Assembly: GCF_003070885.1 (NCBI RefSeq)
Contig: NZ_CP028913.1
Span: 1,488,001 to 1,552,000 of the forward strand
Source: Agromyces badenianii
GTDB taxonomy: Bacteria; Actinomycetota; Actinomycetes; Actinomycetales; Microbacteriaceae
Length of the DNA stretch: 64,000 nt
Direction of reading: 5' to 3'
Shown here piece by piece: positions 57,711 to 64,000 of this stretch; within the stretch, counting starts at the first letter, position 1; the number at the start of each line of letters is the position of its first letter. A model generated the notes under the pieces. It saw nothing but the letters and a program-made list of their open reading frames with translations, was not told the origin of the DNA and made no database searches. A program made the position numbers and the translations under genes.

Positions 57711-58532
57711 CTACTCGGGCGTCGCTCTCTGCTCCCGTTGGGCGAGCCGCTCGAGTTGCCACCTGTGCACGTCGGGCAGCCAATCCAGCGGGGCTGATGG
57801 ACCGACCCGCGGGTCGTCGGGAACTTCGCCGTCTCGCAGTGCCTGCACGTACACGCGATCCTGTTCGATTCGTGCGCGCAGCTGCTCGGCTCCACCGACT
57901 GAACCGTGACCGGGGACGACGGCATCGATGCCGTCGGCGACACTCGCGAACAACCGGAGCGCGGCGAGGTAGTCCTCGATCGGGTCGGCGGCCTCCAGGT
58001 CGAGGAACGGCATCAGGATGTCGGAGAGCATGTCGCCGGCGACGAGGACGCCGCGCTCCTCGATCAACAGCGCCGCGTGGCCCGGTGCATGGGCCTGATG
58101 CTCGATGATCCGGACTCTGGGGCCATCCCAAGGAACCTGCGCGGCTTCGGCGGGCAGACCGGTGATGAGGCCGAGCAGATCCATTGGGATCTCCTCGGCG
58201 TACTCCGGCGGCAATCCCTCGGCTATCTGGGCCTCCCAGTCCGCCTGAGACAGCAGATCTCCTAGAGAAGCCGCGCAGCGGGCTGTGCCGTAACGGGGCG
58301 CGTCGCCGAAGTCCGCGTGCCAGAGCACATGGTCCCAATCTGGATGCGTCGAGAAGCCTGCCACGACGGGCTGGCCCAACTCGCGAAGGTCGTTCGCGAG
58401 GGCCGCCATTTCGTTGCTCGTGATACCGGGGTCGATGAGCAGCACGCCGGCCCGGCCCTGCACGACAACGGAATTGCTCTGGATGAACTCGCTCTCGTGA
58501 ACGAGAACGCCCTCAGCGACTTGCTTCAGCAT
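57711..58532 (-). CDS. MBL-fold metallo-hydrolase
   Basis: 273 residues. Metallo-beta-lactamase fold: VVVQGRAGVLLIDPGITSNE, the metal motif FSTHPDWDHVLWHADFG (HxDWDH), HQAHAPGHAALLIEERGVLVAGDMLSD (His and Asp ligands) and VVPGHGSVGG (last His). Of the glyoxalase-II/quinone-signal-like hydrolase group; substrate unknown. The ATG at 58532 follows GGAAGG. This is the last core-like gene before the lower-GC region. Confidence 0.88.
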   Translation of the reverse strand: MLKQVAEGVLVHESEFIQSNSVVVQGRAGVLLIDPGITSNEMAALANDLRELGQPVVAGFSTHPDWDHVLWHADFGDAPRYGTARCAASLGDLLSQADWEAQIAEGLPPEYAEEIPMDLLGLITGLPAEAAQVPWDGPRVRIIEHQAHAPGHAALLIEERGVLVAGDMLSDILMPFLDLEAADPIEDYLAALRLFASVADGIDAVVPGHGSVGGAEQLRARIEQDRVYVQALRDGEVPDDPRVGPSAPLDWLPDVHRWQLERLAQREQRATPE

Positions 58533-58754
58533 GAGACGCCTTCCGCTTGTGTTTGCAACCGCTCGTCGAAACGGTATTACCCCACGTTGGGGGAGTTGTC
58601 TACGATCGGCGCCCTCAGGCTCGAGAAACGGATTGCGGGTTTTGCACGCCATCAGACGAGTTTCCTGTTCGAATGGTCCGAACACTACGAAGATCTATGG
58701 CGCAGTCGAATCGATCAACTGAGGCTACAAGCGAGCGACGGGGCGTAATCTCCT
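58533..58754 (+). other. Gap with possible gene remnant
   Basis: 222 bases between the MBL gene and the orphan membrane protein. The plus-strand frame ending TAA at 58748 reads LEKRIAGFARHQTSFLFEWS then EHYEDLWRSRIDQLRLQAS, which has a protein-like, amphipathic-helical look reminiscent of the C-terminus of a small regulator, but has no acceptable start. GC drops noticeably from here on. Confidence 0.25.
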
Positions 58755-59249
58755 ATGGTGATCCAGCGCTATCTTCAGCACTTCTGGGACCGGGGCCTTG
58801 GGTATGGCCTGGCCGCAGCGCTGGTTTTGCTGATCTTCGCGCCGGGTGATGATTTCGCGCTGAAGGCTGCTGTGTTCGCAGGAACGACCGTGCTTGCCCT
58901 GCTGGGCGCGGGGTTCACGTTCTGGCGGGCCCAGGGGCGGGTTCCGCCGAGGGTGTCGCGCGGAAGAACGCTGGAGCGTTCTTCCGCCGTACTTCGTCCC
59001 GCGAAGAAATTGAAGCAGCAGAATGTCGTCGTCGGAATCCTCACACGCGGCCACAATCGCGGTCGGCACATCATGGTCGGCTTCTCGCCCGAATCCCGCT
59101 TCTGGCACGTCGTCGCAGGCCGAGTCCACGGCGGTTCAGAGGGGCTCACGTATGAAGAGCTCCGCATGATCCTTACCAGCGAAGGCGCGAGGTACCTGGA
59201 GCCCGGCGAATACGCTAACGCAGTCATAGCGAAGCACTTCAGTCTGTAG
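58755..59249 (+). CDS. Orphan two-helix membrane protein
   Basis: 164 residues. Two membrane helices (YGLAAALVLLIFAPG, ~17-32, and AAVFAGTTVLALLGAGFTFW, ~38-57) and a cytosolic domain of about 100 residues beginning LERSSAVLRPAKKLKQQNVV, with GILTRGHNRGRHIMVGFSPE. I do not recognise the family. Codon use and base composition are less GC-biased than in neighbouring core genes, consistent with transfer. Confidence 0.6.
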   Translation: MVIQRYLQHFWDRGLGYGLAAALVLLIFAPGDDFALKAAVFAGTTVLALLGAGFTFWRAQGRVPPRVSRGRTLERSSAVLRPAKKLKQQNVVVGILTRGHNRGRHIMVGFSPESRFWHVVAGRVHGGSEGLTYEELRMILTSEGARYLEPGEYANAVIAKHFSL

Positions 59250-59648
59250 GGTCCGGATAATGCCGCTCAGCGGGCGGCCAGGGCTCTCGACCCGGGACTG
59301 TGACGTCCGCGCGAATCTTGTCGATGGTTTCACTCGCGAGGTGCGCCATTTCTGCTCAGCCAGCAAAGTGCAGAATCTGACCTTTGTCGCTTTCCTGATG
59401 GTGAAGTCTCTTAACCGAATTTCCACAAAGCTCGCTCAGGCTTGAGACGTTTAGGCCGCCCCGGCAATCACCGCGGGCGGGTCATACGCGAATGTCGGCG
59501 GCCCGGTTGTCCCTGAGCGCTCCACCTCGAACGCGAGCACCGGTGGGGGACCGGCATTCGCGCAATCGTGTCGCGCCTTCGAGCGGTGTGACACTATCGC
59601 TGAGAGCCCTGCGGAAGGCTTCAGCGTTCGATCGAAAGGTGGCCGACA
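59250..59648. other. 399-base non-coding stretch, lower GC
   Basis: No convincing gene on either strand. The left end holds GATAATGC (59256-59263), repeated in inverted orientation at 60917-60924. A T-rich segment lies around 59380-59430. It may contain the promoter of the following gene or remnants of a mobile element. Confidence 0.4.
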
Positions 59649-60665
59649 GTGACGTCTGTTACGCCGACCACTGCCGGCAAGCGCCCGTACGAGGCCTCCG
59701 TCTGGCGCGTGAGAACGTTGATCCGGGTCGGCGCAGTAACGCAGGCTCTCGGTTGGATCGCGCTTGTCCTCGTGCTGGGCGTCCGCGGTGACGAGACCCT
59801 GTTCTCCTGGGCCGCGTTAGTGGGCTTCGTCGTGGTCGTACCGTTCCTGGCATTGTGGCCGCGAATCCGGCTGCGCGCAGACGGGTCGGTGACGTTTTGG
59901 GGCTGGACGCGCGTGCTGACCGCGAACGTGGACGAGATCGTTCGTCTCTCCATGTCTCCGTACGGATTGCGTTGCGAGTTCGCTGATGGGTCGACGTTCA
60001 CGAGTGTGATCTTTCAGGCGACGGGACATATCCGGTACCCGCGTGTCTTCGATTTTGTCGAGGCAGCCACGGGTGAGAGACCAGTCCTCGAGAGTTGGCG
60101 TGTCTGGGACGCGGCGACGGATCATGGGATCCAGCTTTTCCCACCGGTGACCGCCGGCAACGCGGCGACCACCACTTTCTTTGCCGGTGCCACCCCACGC
60201 AACCCGGATGAAGCGCGGTTCCTGACACGGCTTGCAGAGTTTGCTCGCGGCTGGCGCGGTCCGATAGCCCCTTCCGACACGCAGTCGATCGAACTGGTTC
60301 CGTTGGTCATCGGAATCCGAGTGCTGGACCTCTCGACCCCGCTGACTCTGTGGCTGGCGTACCACCCCGCGGAGCATTCCCTGATTGGCTGCTGGGGCGA
60401 CGACTATGTGCTCGACGACTACGACCCGTCGGATGCGGAACAGCTGACCATTACCGGCGAAAACGAGTCCGCAGAGTTTTTCGCGGAACGCGCATCAGAG
60501 TGGATCAGCCACCAGCTCGCTCGGCCGGTCTCCCGCGAGTGGTGGGGCGGGAAGCAGTCCCGGTGGGTGTTCGAAGACTCGGGTTCCACATTCTGGGGAT
60601 ATGTGTCTCGTCGTCGGCTCGCGCGCGGTGCGCCAACACGTCGAGTCGTCGAGCGCTTTGAATGA
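59649..60665 (+). CDS. Orphan membrane protein with large soluble domain
   Basis: 338 residues. Two membrane helices (~24-44 and ~53-70; TQALGWIALVLVLGV and AALVGFVVVVPFLALW) followed by a PH-like stretch (LWPRIRLRADGSVTFWGWTR) and a larger soluble domain with several aromatic/acidic motifs (SLIGCWGDDYVLDDYDPSDA, SREWWGGKQSRWVFEDSGST). The GTG at 59649 follows GAAAGG. I do not recognise the soluble domain. Flanked on both sides by gene-poor sequence with inverted short repeats. Confidence 0.65.
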   Translation: MTSVTPTTAGKRPYEASVWRVRTLIRVGAVTQALGWIALVLVLGVRGDETLFSWAALVGFVVVVPFLALWPRIRLRADGSVTFWGWTRVLTANVDEIVRLSMSPYGLRCEFADGSTFTSVIFQATGHIRYPRVFDFVEAATGERPVLESWRVWDAATDHGIQLFPPVTAGNAATTTFFAGATPRNPDEARFLTRLAEFARGWRGPIAPSDTQSIELVPLVIGIRVLDLSTPLTLWLAYHPAEHSLIGCWGDDYVLDDYDPSDAEQLTITGENESAEFFAERASEWISHQLARPVSREWWGGKQSRWVFEDSGSTFWGYVSRRRLARGAPTRRVVERFE

Positions 60666-60866
60666 ATTCCCGGCGTTTTCTCCGCGGAACGCACGGCACG
60701 CTCACGCGCCACCGAGCGGCGCGTTGGACGACCGGCTTGCGGAATCAGGACGGCACAGCCGCCGTCGGTCTGATATCGCTCCATGATGGCGGAAGGAAGG
60801 AGCAATCGGAAGAGATTCTCCTGATCAGAGGCATTTCGGTGTACCACTGCAGTCGTTAGCCAACTT

Positions 60867-60926
60867 CCCCTAACTGCAATTTCTGCAGATAGGGGATTTA
60901 CGATCCGACATAATGTGCATTATCGG
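60867..60926. repeat. Two adjacent palindromes in gene-free DNA
   Basis: CCCCTAACTGCA (60867-60878) pairs with TGCAGATAGGGG (60884-60895) with one mismatch and loop ATTTC. Ten bases later CCGACATAATG-TG-CATTATCGG (60905-60926) is a second, imperfect palindrome. Such paired dyads suggest a recombination or operator site. No integrase or transposase gene is nearby. Confidence 0.55.
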
Positions 60927-60947
60927 CGATAACGAAGGTCGCGAGTT

Positions 60948-61067
60948 TCACTGTCTGATGAAGACGGTGGAAATGACCATCACCCCGATTGCGGCGATAC
61001 CCAGGTAGAGACGCCAGGGCGCCCACGTGCCGCGAGATGCTGGCGGCAGCGGCTGGGCAGCGGTCAT
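60948..61067 (-). CDS. 39-residue single-helix membrane peptide
   Basis: Short gene reading MTAAQPLPPASRGTWAPWRL, then a membrane helix (LGIAAIGVMVISTVFI) and a charged end. TAGCAT lies six bases before the ATG, the same arrangement as at well-supported genes in this window. It begins nine bases after the stop of the lipoprotein gene on the same strand, so the two probably act together. Function is unknown. Confidence 0.55.
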   Translation of the reverse strand: MTAAQPLPPASRGTWAPWRLYLGIAAIGVMVISTVFIRQ

Positions 61068-61073
61068 GCGGCG

Positions 61074-61079
61074 ATGCTA
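61074..61079 (-). promoter_or_regulatory. -10 element TAGCAT overlapping a stop codon
   Basis: TAGCAT on the minus strand; its TAG is the stop codon of the lipoprotein gene. Confidence 0.45.
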
Positions 61080-61325
61080 CTCGTGCTCTCGAAGTTCAGC
61101 AGGCATGCAGTCCGTCTTGGCCTCTTCGAACTCTTGTAGCGACGCGCCGTCGTTCGCGTACTGCGTCGCCACGACGGCGCCATCGACTACCTCAGCACGC
61201 ACACCCCGGTCATTGAGGCATTTGACTGCTTCCTCCAGCGGTGAGGTCAGCTGGGTGCAAGCCGTAAGTGCAACGAGTGAGACGACCAACGCTGGGAACG
61301 CACCGAGCCGGGCATTTGACGACAT
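61077..61325 (-). CDS. Small putative lipoprotein
   Basis: 82 residues. A short signal peptide ends in the lipobox LVALTAC (Cys23), followed by a ~58-residue extracytoplasmic domain with two cysteines (EAVKCLNDRGVRAEVVDG and KTDCMPAEL) that could form a disulfide. Start supported by TAGCGT six bases upstream. Unknown function; pairs with the downstream 39-residue membrane peptide. Confidence 0.7.
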   Translation of the reverse strand: MSSNARLGAFPALVVSLVALTACTQLTSPLEEAVKCLNDRGVRAEVVDGAVVATQYANDGASLQEFEEAKTDCMPAELREHE

Positions 61326-61331
61326 ACCGGG

Positions 61332-61337
61332 ACGCTA
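61332..61337 (-). promoter_or_regulatory. -10 element TAGCGT, leaderless start at 61325
   Basis: TAGCGT on the minus strand six bases before the lipoprotein ATG; its TAG coincides with the stop codon of the GNAT fragment. Confidence 0.5.
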
Positions 61338-61737
61338 CACGCTGCGGGTGAACGGCCGACGAACGGACGAGCGAAGAACTGAGCGATCAGCGGGGCGCGC
61401 CAGACGTTCGGCTGAGACCCGCCGACACGTAGGTGCAGACCCCGCTCGCTTCGCGAACCTGACCGGTCGCCGCTCGGTCTCGATGAACCTGAGCTTGGCG
61501 TAGAGCTCGAGTGCGGGAACGTTCGTGTCCTTGATATCGCGAAGCACGAACTCGTCGTACGGCAGTTCCATGAGCTGCTGCATGAGCGCGGTGGCCACTC
61601 CCCTGCCCGGATACTGAGGCGCTGTCGTCACGAATCCGATCTCCGCGAGACCTTCACGAGCCCCGTCATCGACGCCCATGAACTGGCTTCGGATGAGGCG
61701 GTGGGTAGGCGCCGTGCATTCTGCCGAGGTAGTACGC
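61335..61737 (-). pseudogene. GNAT acetyltransferase C-terminal fragment
   Basis: The frame reads SAECTAPTHRLIRSQFMGVD, then GLAEIGFVTTAPQYPGRGVA and EFVLRDIKDTNVPALELYAK, i.e. the acetyl-CoA-binding motif (QYPGRGVATALM) and C-terminal part of a GNAT fold. An in-frame TGA at about 61740 blocks extension upstream and no full N-terminal half is present, while the C-terminus (PTCRRVSAERLARPAD) looks like out-of-frame read-through. It is best regarded as a broken gene, though the ATG at 61679 could still give a 114-residue product. Confidence 0.6.
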
Positions 61738-61839
61738 GGTCACCTGGGCGGATCACTCGGCGAACTGTCCCCCGAGCTGACCTCGGCGAACGAGTGCGCC
61801 GAACGCTCGCCACAAAGACTGTTGCGTCGCCGCGAGCCG

Positions 61840-62994
61840 CTACCGGAGTTCGCGGAAGAATGCGCGCACGTCGGCGACGAGGAGATCCGGAACCTCCATT
61901 GCCGGGAAGTGGCCGCCGCGGTCGAACTCCGACCAGTGGACGACGTTGTCGTCGCGTTCGGCGATCGCCCGAATGCCGAAATCGCCGGGGAACACCGCAA
62001 CGCCGGACGGCACTTCGGATCGTTGCGCCGCTTGGCCCCAGCTGGCTTGTCCCTCCTTGTAGAGTCGCGCAGCCGACGTGGCGGTTTTGGTGAGCCAGTA
62101 GACGCTGATGTTGGTGAGCATCTGGTCACGATCGACCGCGTCCTCAGGGAGCTCGGCCGCGGGATCGGTCCACTCCTTGAACCTCTCTACGATCCAGGCG
62201 AGCTGCCCGGCCGGCGAGTCCGCGAGTCCCACGCCGACTGTCTGCGGCCTCGTCGATTGGATGACGGCGTACCCCGTGCCATCCGCCATCTGCCGTTGCA
62301 TCGCGGCGAGCCGCGCCTGCTCCGCCTCGGTCAGGTCGGCGAGCTCGGCCGGATCGCCCGATGGGAATCCGAGGCTCCCGTTCACATGAACGCCGACGAC
62401 ATGCCCGGAGTCGATGCGCCCGAGCATCGGCGAGATCACCGCGCCGGTGTCGCCGCCCTGGGCGCCGTAGCGCTCGTAGCCGAGCCGGCTCATCAGCTCG
62501 GCCCAGGCGCGGGCGATTCGCGCCATGTCCCATCCGGTCTCTCGCGTCGGCCCCGAGAAGCCGAATCCGGGCATCGAGGGGGCGATGACGTGGAACGCGT
62601 CGGCCGGGTCTCCCCCGTGGGCGCGAGGGTCGGTGAGCGGCCCGATGATGTTCATGAACTCCACGATCGATCCGGGCCAGCCGTGGGTGATGATGAGCGG
62701 CATCGCGTGCGGCTCGGGTGAGCGCACGTGCAGGAAGTGAACGTTCTGCCCGTCGATCGTGGTCGTGAACTGCGGGAAATCGTTCAGCTTCGCCTCGTGC
62801 TCGCGCCAGTCGTAGGAGGTTCGCCAGTGCTCGGCGAGCTCCTTCAGATAGCTCACCGGAGTGCCGTACGTCCACCCCACGTCGGGCAGCTCGTCCGCCC
62901 AGCGCGTGGCGGAGAGCCGGGCATTCAGATCGTCGAGTTGGGCCTGAGGAATCTCGATGCGGAACGGCCGGATGGCGGTGGTGTTGATCTCCAT
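61840..62994 (-). CDS. Epoxide hydrolase (alpha/beta fold)
   Basis: 384 residues of the microsomal-type epoxide hydrolase family with the N-terminal EHN domain ([39 protein letters not shown]). Oxyanion [10 protein letters not shown], nucleophile Asp in [12 protein letters not shown], cap domain ~210-300, and the catalytic His in [13 protein letters not shown]. Cytosolic; opens epoxides of unknown origin. The ATG at 62994 is seven bases after TAGCGT, which favours it over the longer GTG start at 63012. Confidence 0.93.
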   Translation of the reverse strand: MEINTTAIRPFRIEIPQAQLDDLNARLSATRWADELPDVGWTYGTPVSYLKELAEHWRTSYDWREHEAKLNDFPQFTTTIDGQNVHFLHVRSPEPHAMPLIITHGWPGSIVEFMNIIGPLTDPRAHGGDPADAFHVIAPSMPGFGFSGPTRETGWDMARIARAWAELMSRLGYERYGAQGGDTGAVISPMLGRIDSGHVVGVHVNGSLGFPSGDPAELADLTEAEQARLAAMQRQMADGTGYAVIQSTRPQTVGVGLADSPAGQLAWIVERFKEWTDPAAELPEDAVDRDQMLTNISVYWLTKTATSAARLYKEGQASWGQAAQRSEVPSGVAVFPGDFGIRAIAERDDNVVHWSEFDRGGHFPAMEVPDLLVADVRAFFRELR

Positions 62995-63001
62995 GTCTGC
63001 G

Positions 63002-63007
63002 ACGCTA
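63002..63007 (-). promoter_or_regulatory. -10 element TAGCGT, leaderless start at 62994
   Basis: TAGCGT on the minus strand seven bases before the epoxide hydrolase ATG, identical to the hexamer at the lipoprotein gene. Confidence 0.55.
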
Positions 63008-63128
63008 CTCACAGATCCGGCCAGTTCCTCTCCTAATACGCGTCATCCCGCGGTACGACAGCGACGAAACCATGCTCATCCCCCAGGTCGATGTGCGAGC
63101 GATCCCCAGACGGCCAGAATCATGAATC

Positions 63129-64000
63129 ATGAGCCGTTTCACCCCGCCCATTGATGATCAGCACTACGACGTCGAGCCGGTTCCCGCTCGACCTGACCGG
63201 GGGCGCCGCCTGCTTCGGCGCACGCTCATCGTGATCGGCGCGTTCATCGGGGTGATCGTCGTCGCGATCGGGGGCGTGAAACTCGCCGATGTCGCGCTCA
63301 CCGCGCGGGAACGCGCCGAGCACGCGGCGCCCGGTTCGCTCGTCGACGTGGACGGCCATTCCATGCACGTCGTCGTCGAGGGCGACGGTGACCACACGAT
63401 CGTGCTGGTTCCGGGGCTCGGCACCTCCTCCCCCGTCTTCGATTTCGAGCCGCTGACCGAGGCGCTCAGCGAACACTCGCGTGTCGCCGTCGTCGAACCG
63501 TTCGGCTACGGATGGAGCGACAGCACGGATCGCGAGATGACCGCCGTGAACGTCGCCCACGACATCCACGCTGCGCTGGTGGGTGCCGATGTGCCCGGCC
63601 CGTATGTCATCGCGGCGCACTCGATCGGCGGCCTCTATGCGCAGCAGTTCGCTGACCTCTATCCAGAGGACACCGCCGCCGTCGTCGGCATCGATCCCAC
63701 GATGCCGCGCACGTTCGACTTCGCTCCGGCGACCGAAGGCGGTGTCGATCCCTTCGCCGCCCCGATTCCCGAGTACTTCGGCTGGGCGACCGCCATGGGA
63801 TGGACCCGGATCCTCCAAGGCGTGGTCGGGGATGATCCGCAACTGACGTCTGGGGCGTCGTCAGCCGACGGGTACTCCCGCGCGAACCTCGAGATGCAGC
63901 GCACGCTCACCAACTGGAGCGCGATGAGCTCGAATGTCATGGACCAGGCGGGCCGCCTGGCCGAGACGATCGGCGAGGTCGAGAACCTGAGGTTCTCCGA
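63129..64000 (+). CDS. Membrane-anchored alpha/beta hydrolase (partial)
   Basis: Open to the right edge; 290 codons are visible. A basic cytosolic N-terminus (ARPDRGRRLLRRT) precedes one membrane helix (LIVIGAFIGVIVVAIGG, ~33-50), then an extracytoplasmic alpha/beta hydrolase domain: MHVVVEGDGDHTIVLVPGLG, VEPFGYGWSDSTDREMT and the nucleophile elbow VIAAHSIGGLYAQQFA (AHSIGG, Ser). Related to the actinobacterial alpha/beta hydrolases with DxHG-less oxyanion loops; the catalytic His lies beyond the window. Divergent from the epoxide hydrolase gene. A CAGAAT hexamer eight bases before the ATG may be its -10. Confidence 0.85.
   Translation, partial: MSRFTPPIDDQHYDVEPVPARPDRGRRLLRRTLIVIGAFIGVIVVAIGGVKLADVALTARERAEHAAPGSLVDVDGHSMHVVVEGDGDHTIVLVPGLGTSSPVFDFEPLTEALSEHSRVAVVEPFGYGWSDSTDREMTAVNVAHDIHAALVGADVPGPYVIAAHSIGGLYAQQFADLYPEDTAAVVGIDPTMPRTFDFAPATEGGVDPFAAPIPEYFGWATAMGWTRILQGVVGDDPQLTSGASSADGYSRANLEMQRTLTNWSAMSSNVMDQAGRLAETIGEVENLRFS

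Noticed and set aside
59239..59349. 36-codon minus-strand frame (MAHLASETIDKIRADV...)
   Set aside because: Overlaps the end of the 164-residue orphan gene, has no promoter or ribosome-binding site and no recognisable domain.
60419..60847. 142-codon minus-strand frame partly antisense to the orphan membrane protein
   Set aside because: No start signal, Ser/Arg-rich shadow composition, and the plus-strand gene is better supported.
58500..61850. Insertion sequence or prophage
   Set aside because: No transposase, integrase or phage gene is recognisable in the interval; only short inverted words and palindromes are present.

Overview
This window is high-GC actinobacterial chromosome, most likely from the family Microbacteriaceae. 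The assignment is an inference from several things: homodimeric AceE, polyphosphate glucokinase, GlnE between two glutamine synthetases, qcrCAB/cta respiration, the order sigA-murT-gatD-parE-parC, many small actinobacterial families (DUF4191, DUF3043, DUF7455), and promoters of the form TAnnnT placed 6-7 bases before a start codon. Most of it is ordinary core genome. Only about 58.5-61.8 kb looks accessory: base composition is visibly lower in GC, with orphan genes, gene fragments and palindromes.

Layout. 0-3.2 kb: PucR-type regulator and aceE. 3.3-9 kb: one-Cys peroxiredoxin, membrane protein, tRNA-Val, a Cys-rich HTH regulator divergent from a ferredoxin-reductase-like flavoprotein, a frameshifted GTP cyclohydrolase II, a Nif3 protein and a zinc-ribbon coiled-coil protein. 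9.1-12.4 kb: rnpB, ppgK, map, a small SPOR-like protein, panB. 12.5-18.5 kb: nitrogen assimilation (second glutamine synthetase, glnE, glnA with a GlnR-like box). 18.6-27.6 kb: RDD and DUF4191 membrane proteins, lipA/lipB, a membrane pseudokinase, E2 and E3 of the 2-oxoacid dehydrogenase complexes, pepA. 27.7-41 kb: PAC2 protein, sigA, the murT/gatD pair, parE, parC, a phosphodiesterase, DUF3043, an M20 dipeptidase, an A-type Fe-S carrier. 41-50.2 kb: aa3 oxidase and bc1 complex (ctaCDF, then ctaE-qcrCAB on the other strand), with a DHFR-like gene and an RlmA-like methyltransferase between them. 50.3-56.4 kb: trpD, glycerol facilitator and kinase, and a PTS-type dihydroxyacetone kinase (dhaKLM). 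56.4-64 kb: SDR, MBL-fold hydrolase, orphan membrane proteins, GNAT fragment, epoxide hydrolase, and a truncated alpha/beta hydrolase running off the right edge.

How the genes fit together. aceE, the E2 gene, lpdA, lipA and lipB make and lipoylate the oxoacid dehydrogenase complexes. ctaCDEF and qcrCAB form the respiratory bc1-aa3 branch. GlnE adenylylates the GlnA encoded next to it. glpFK and dhaKLM feed C3 compounds into glycolysis.

The most interesting signal is the murT/gatD pair. GatD has glycine where the catalytic cysteine should be and contains no cysteine at all, and MurT lacks the zinc-ribbon cysteines and shows altered signature motifs. In a family known for B-type peptidoglycan, whose cross-bridge is attached to the same D-Glu alpha-carboxyl that MurT/GatD normally amidates, this pair is a candidate for a re-purposed peptidoglycan-modifying ligase. 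A second theme is pervasive candidate leaderless transcription: about twenty genes start 6-7 bases after a -10 hexamer, including a pair of divergent genes separated by only 11 bp.
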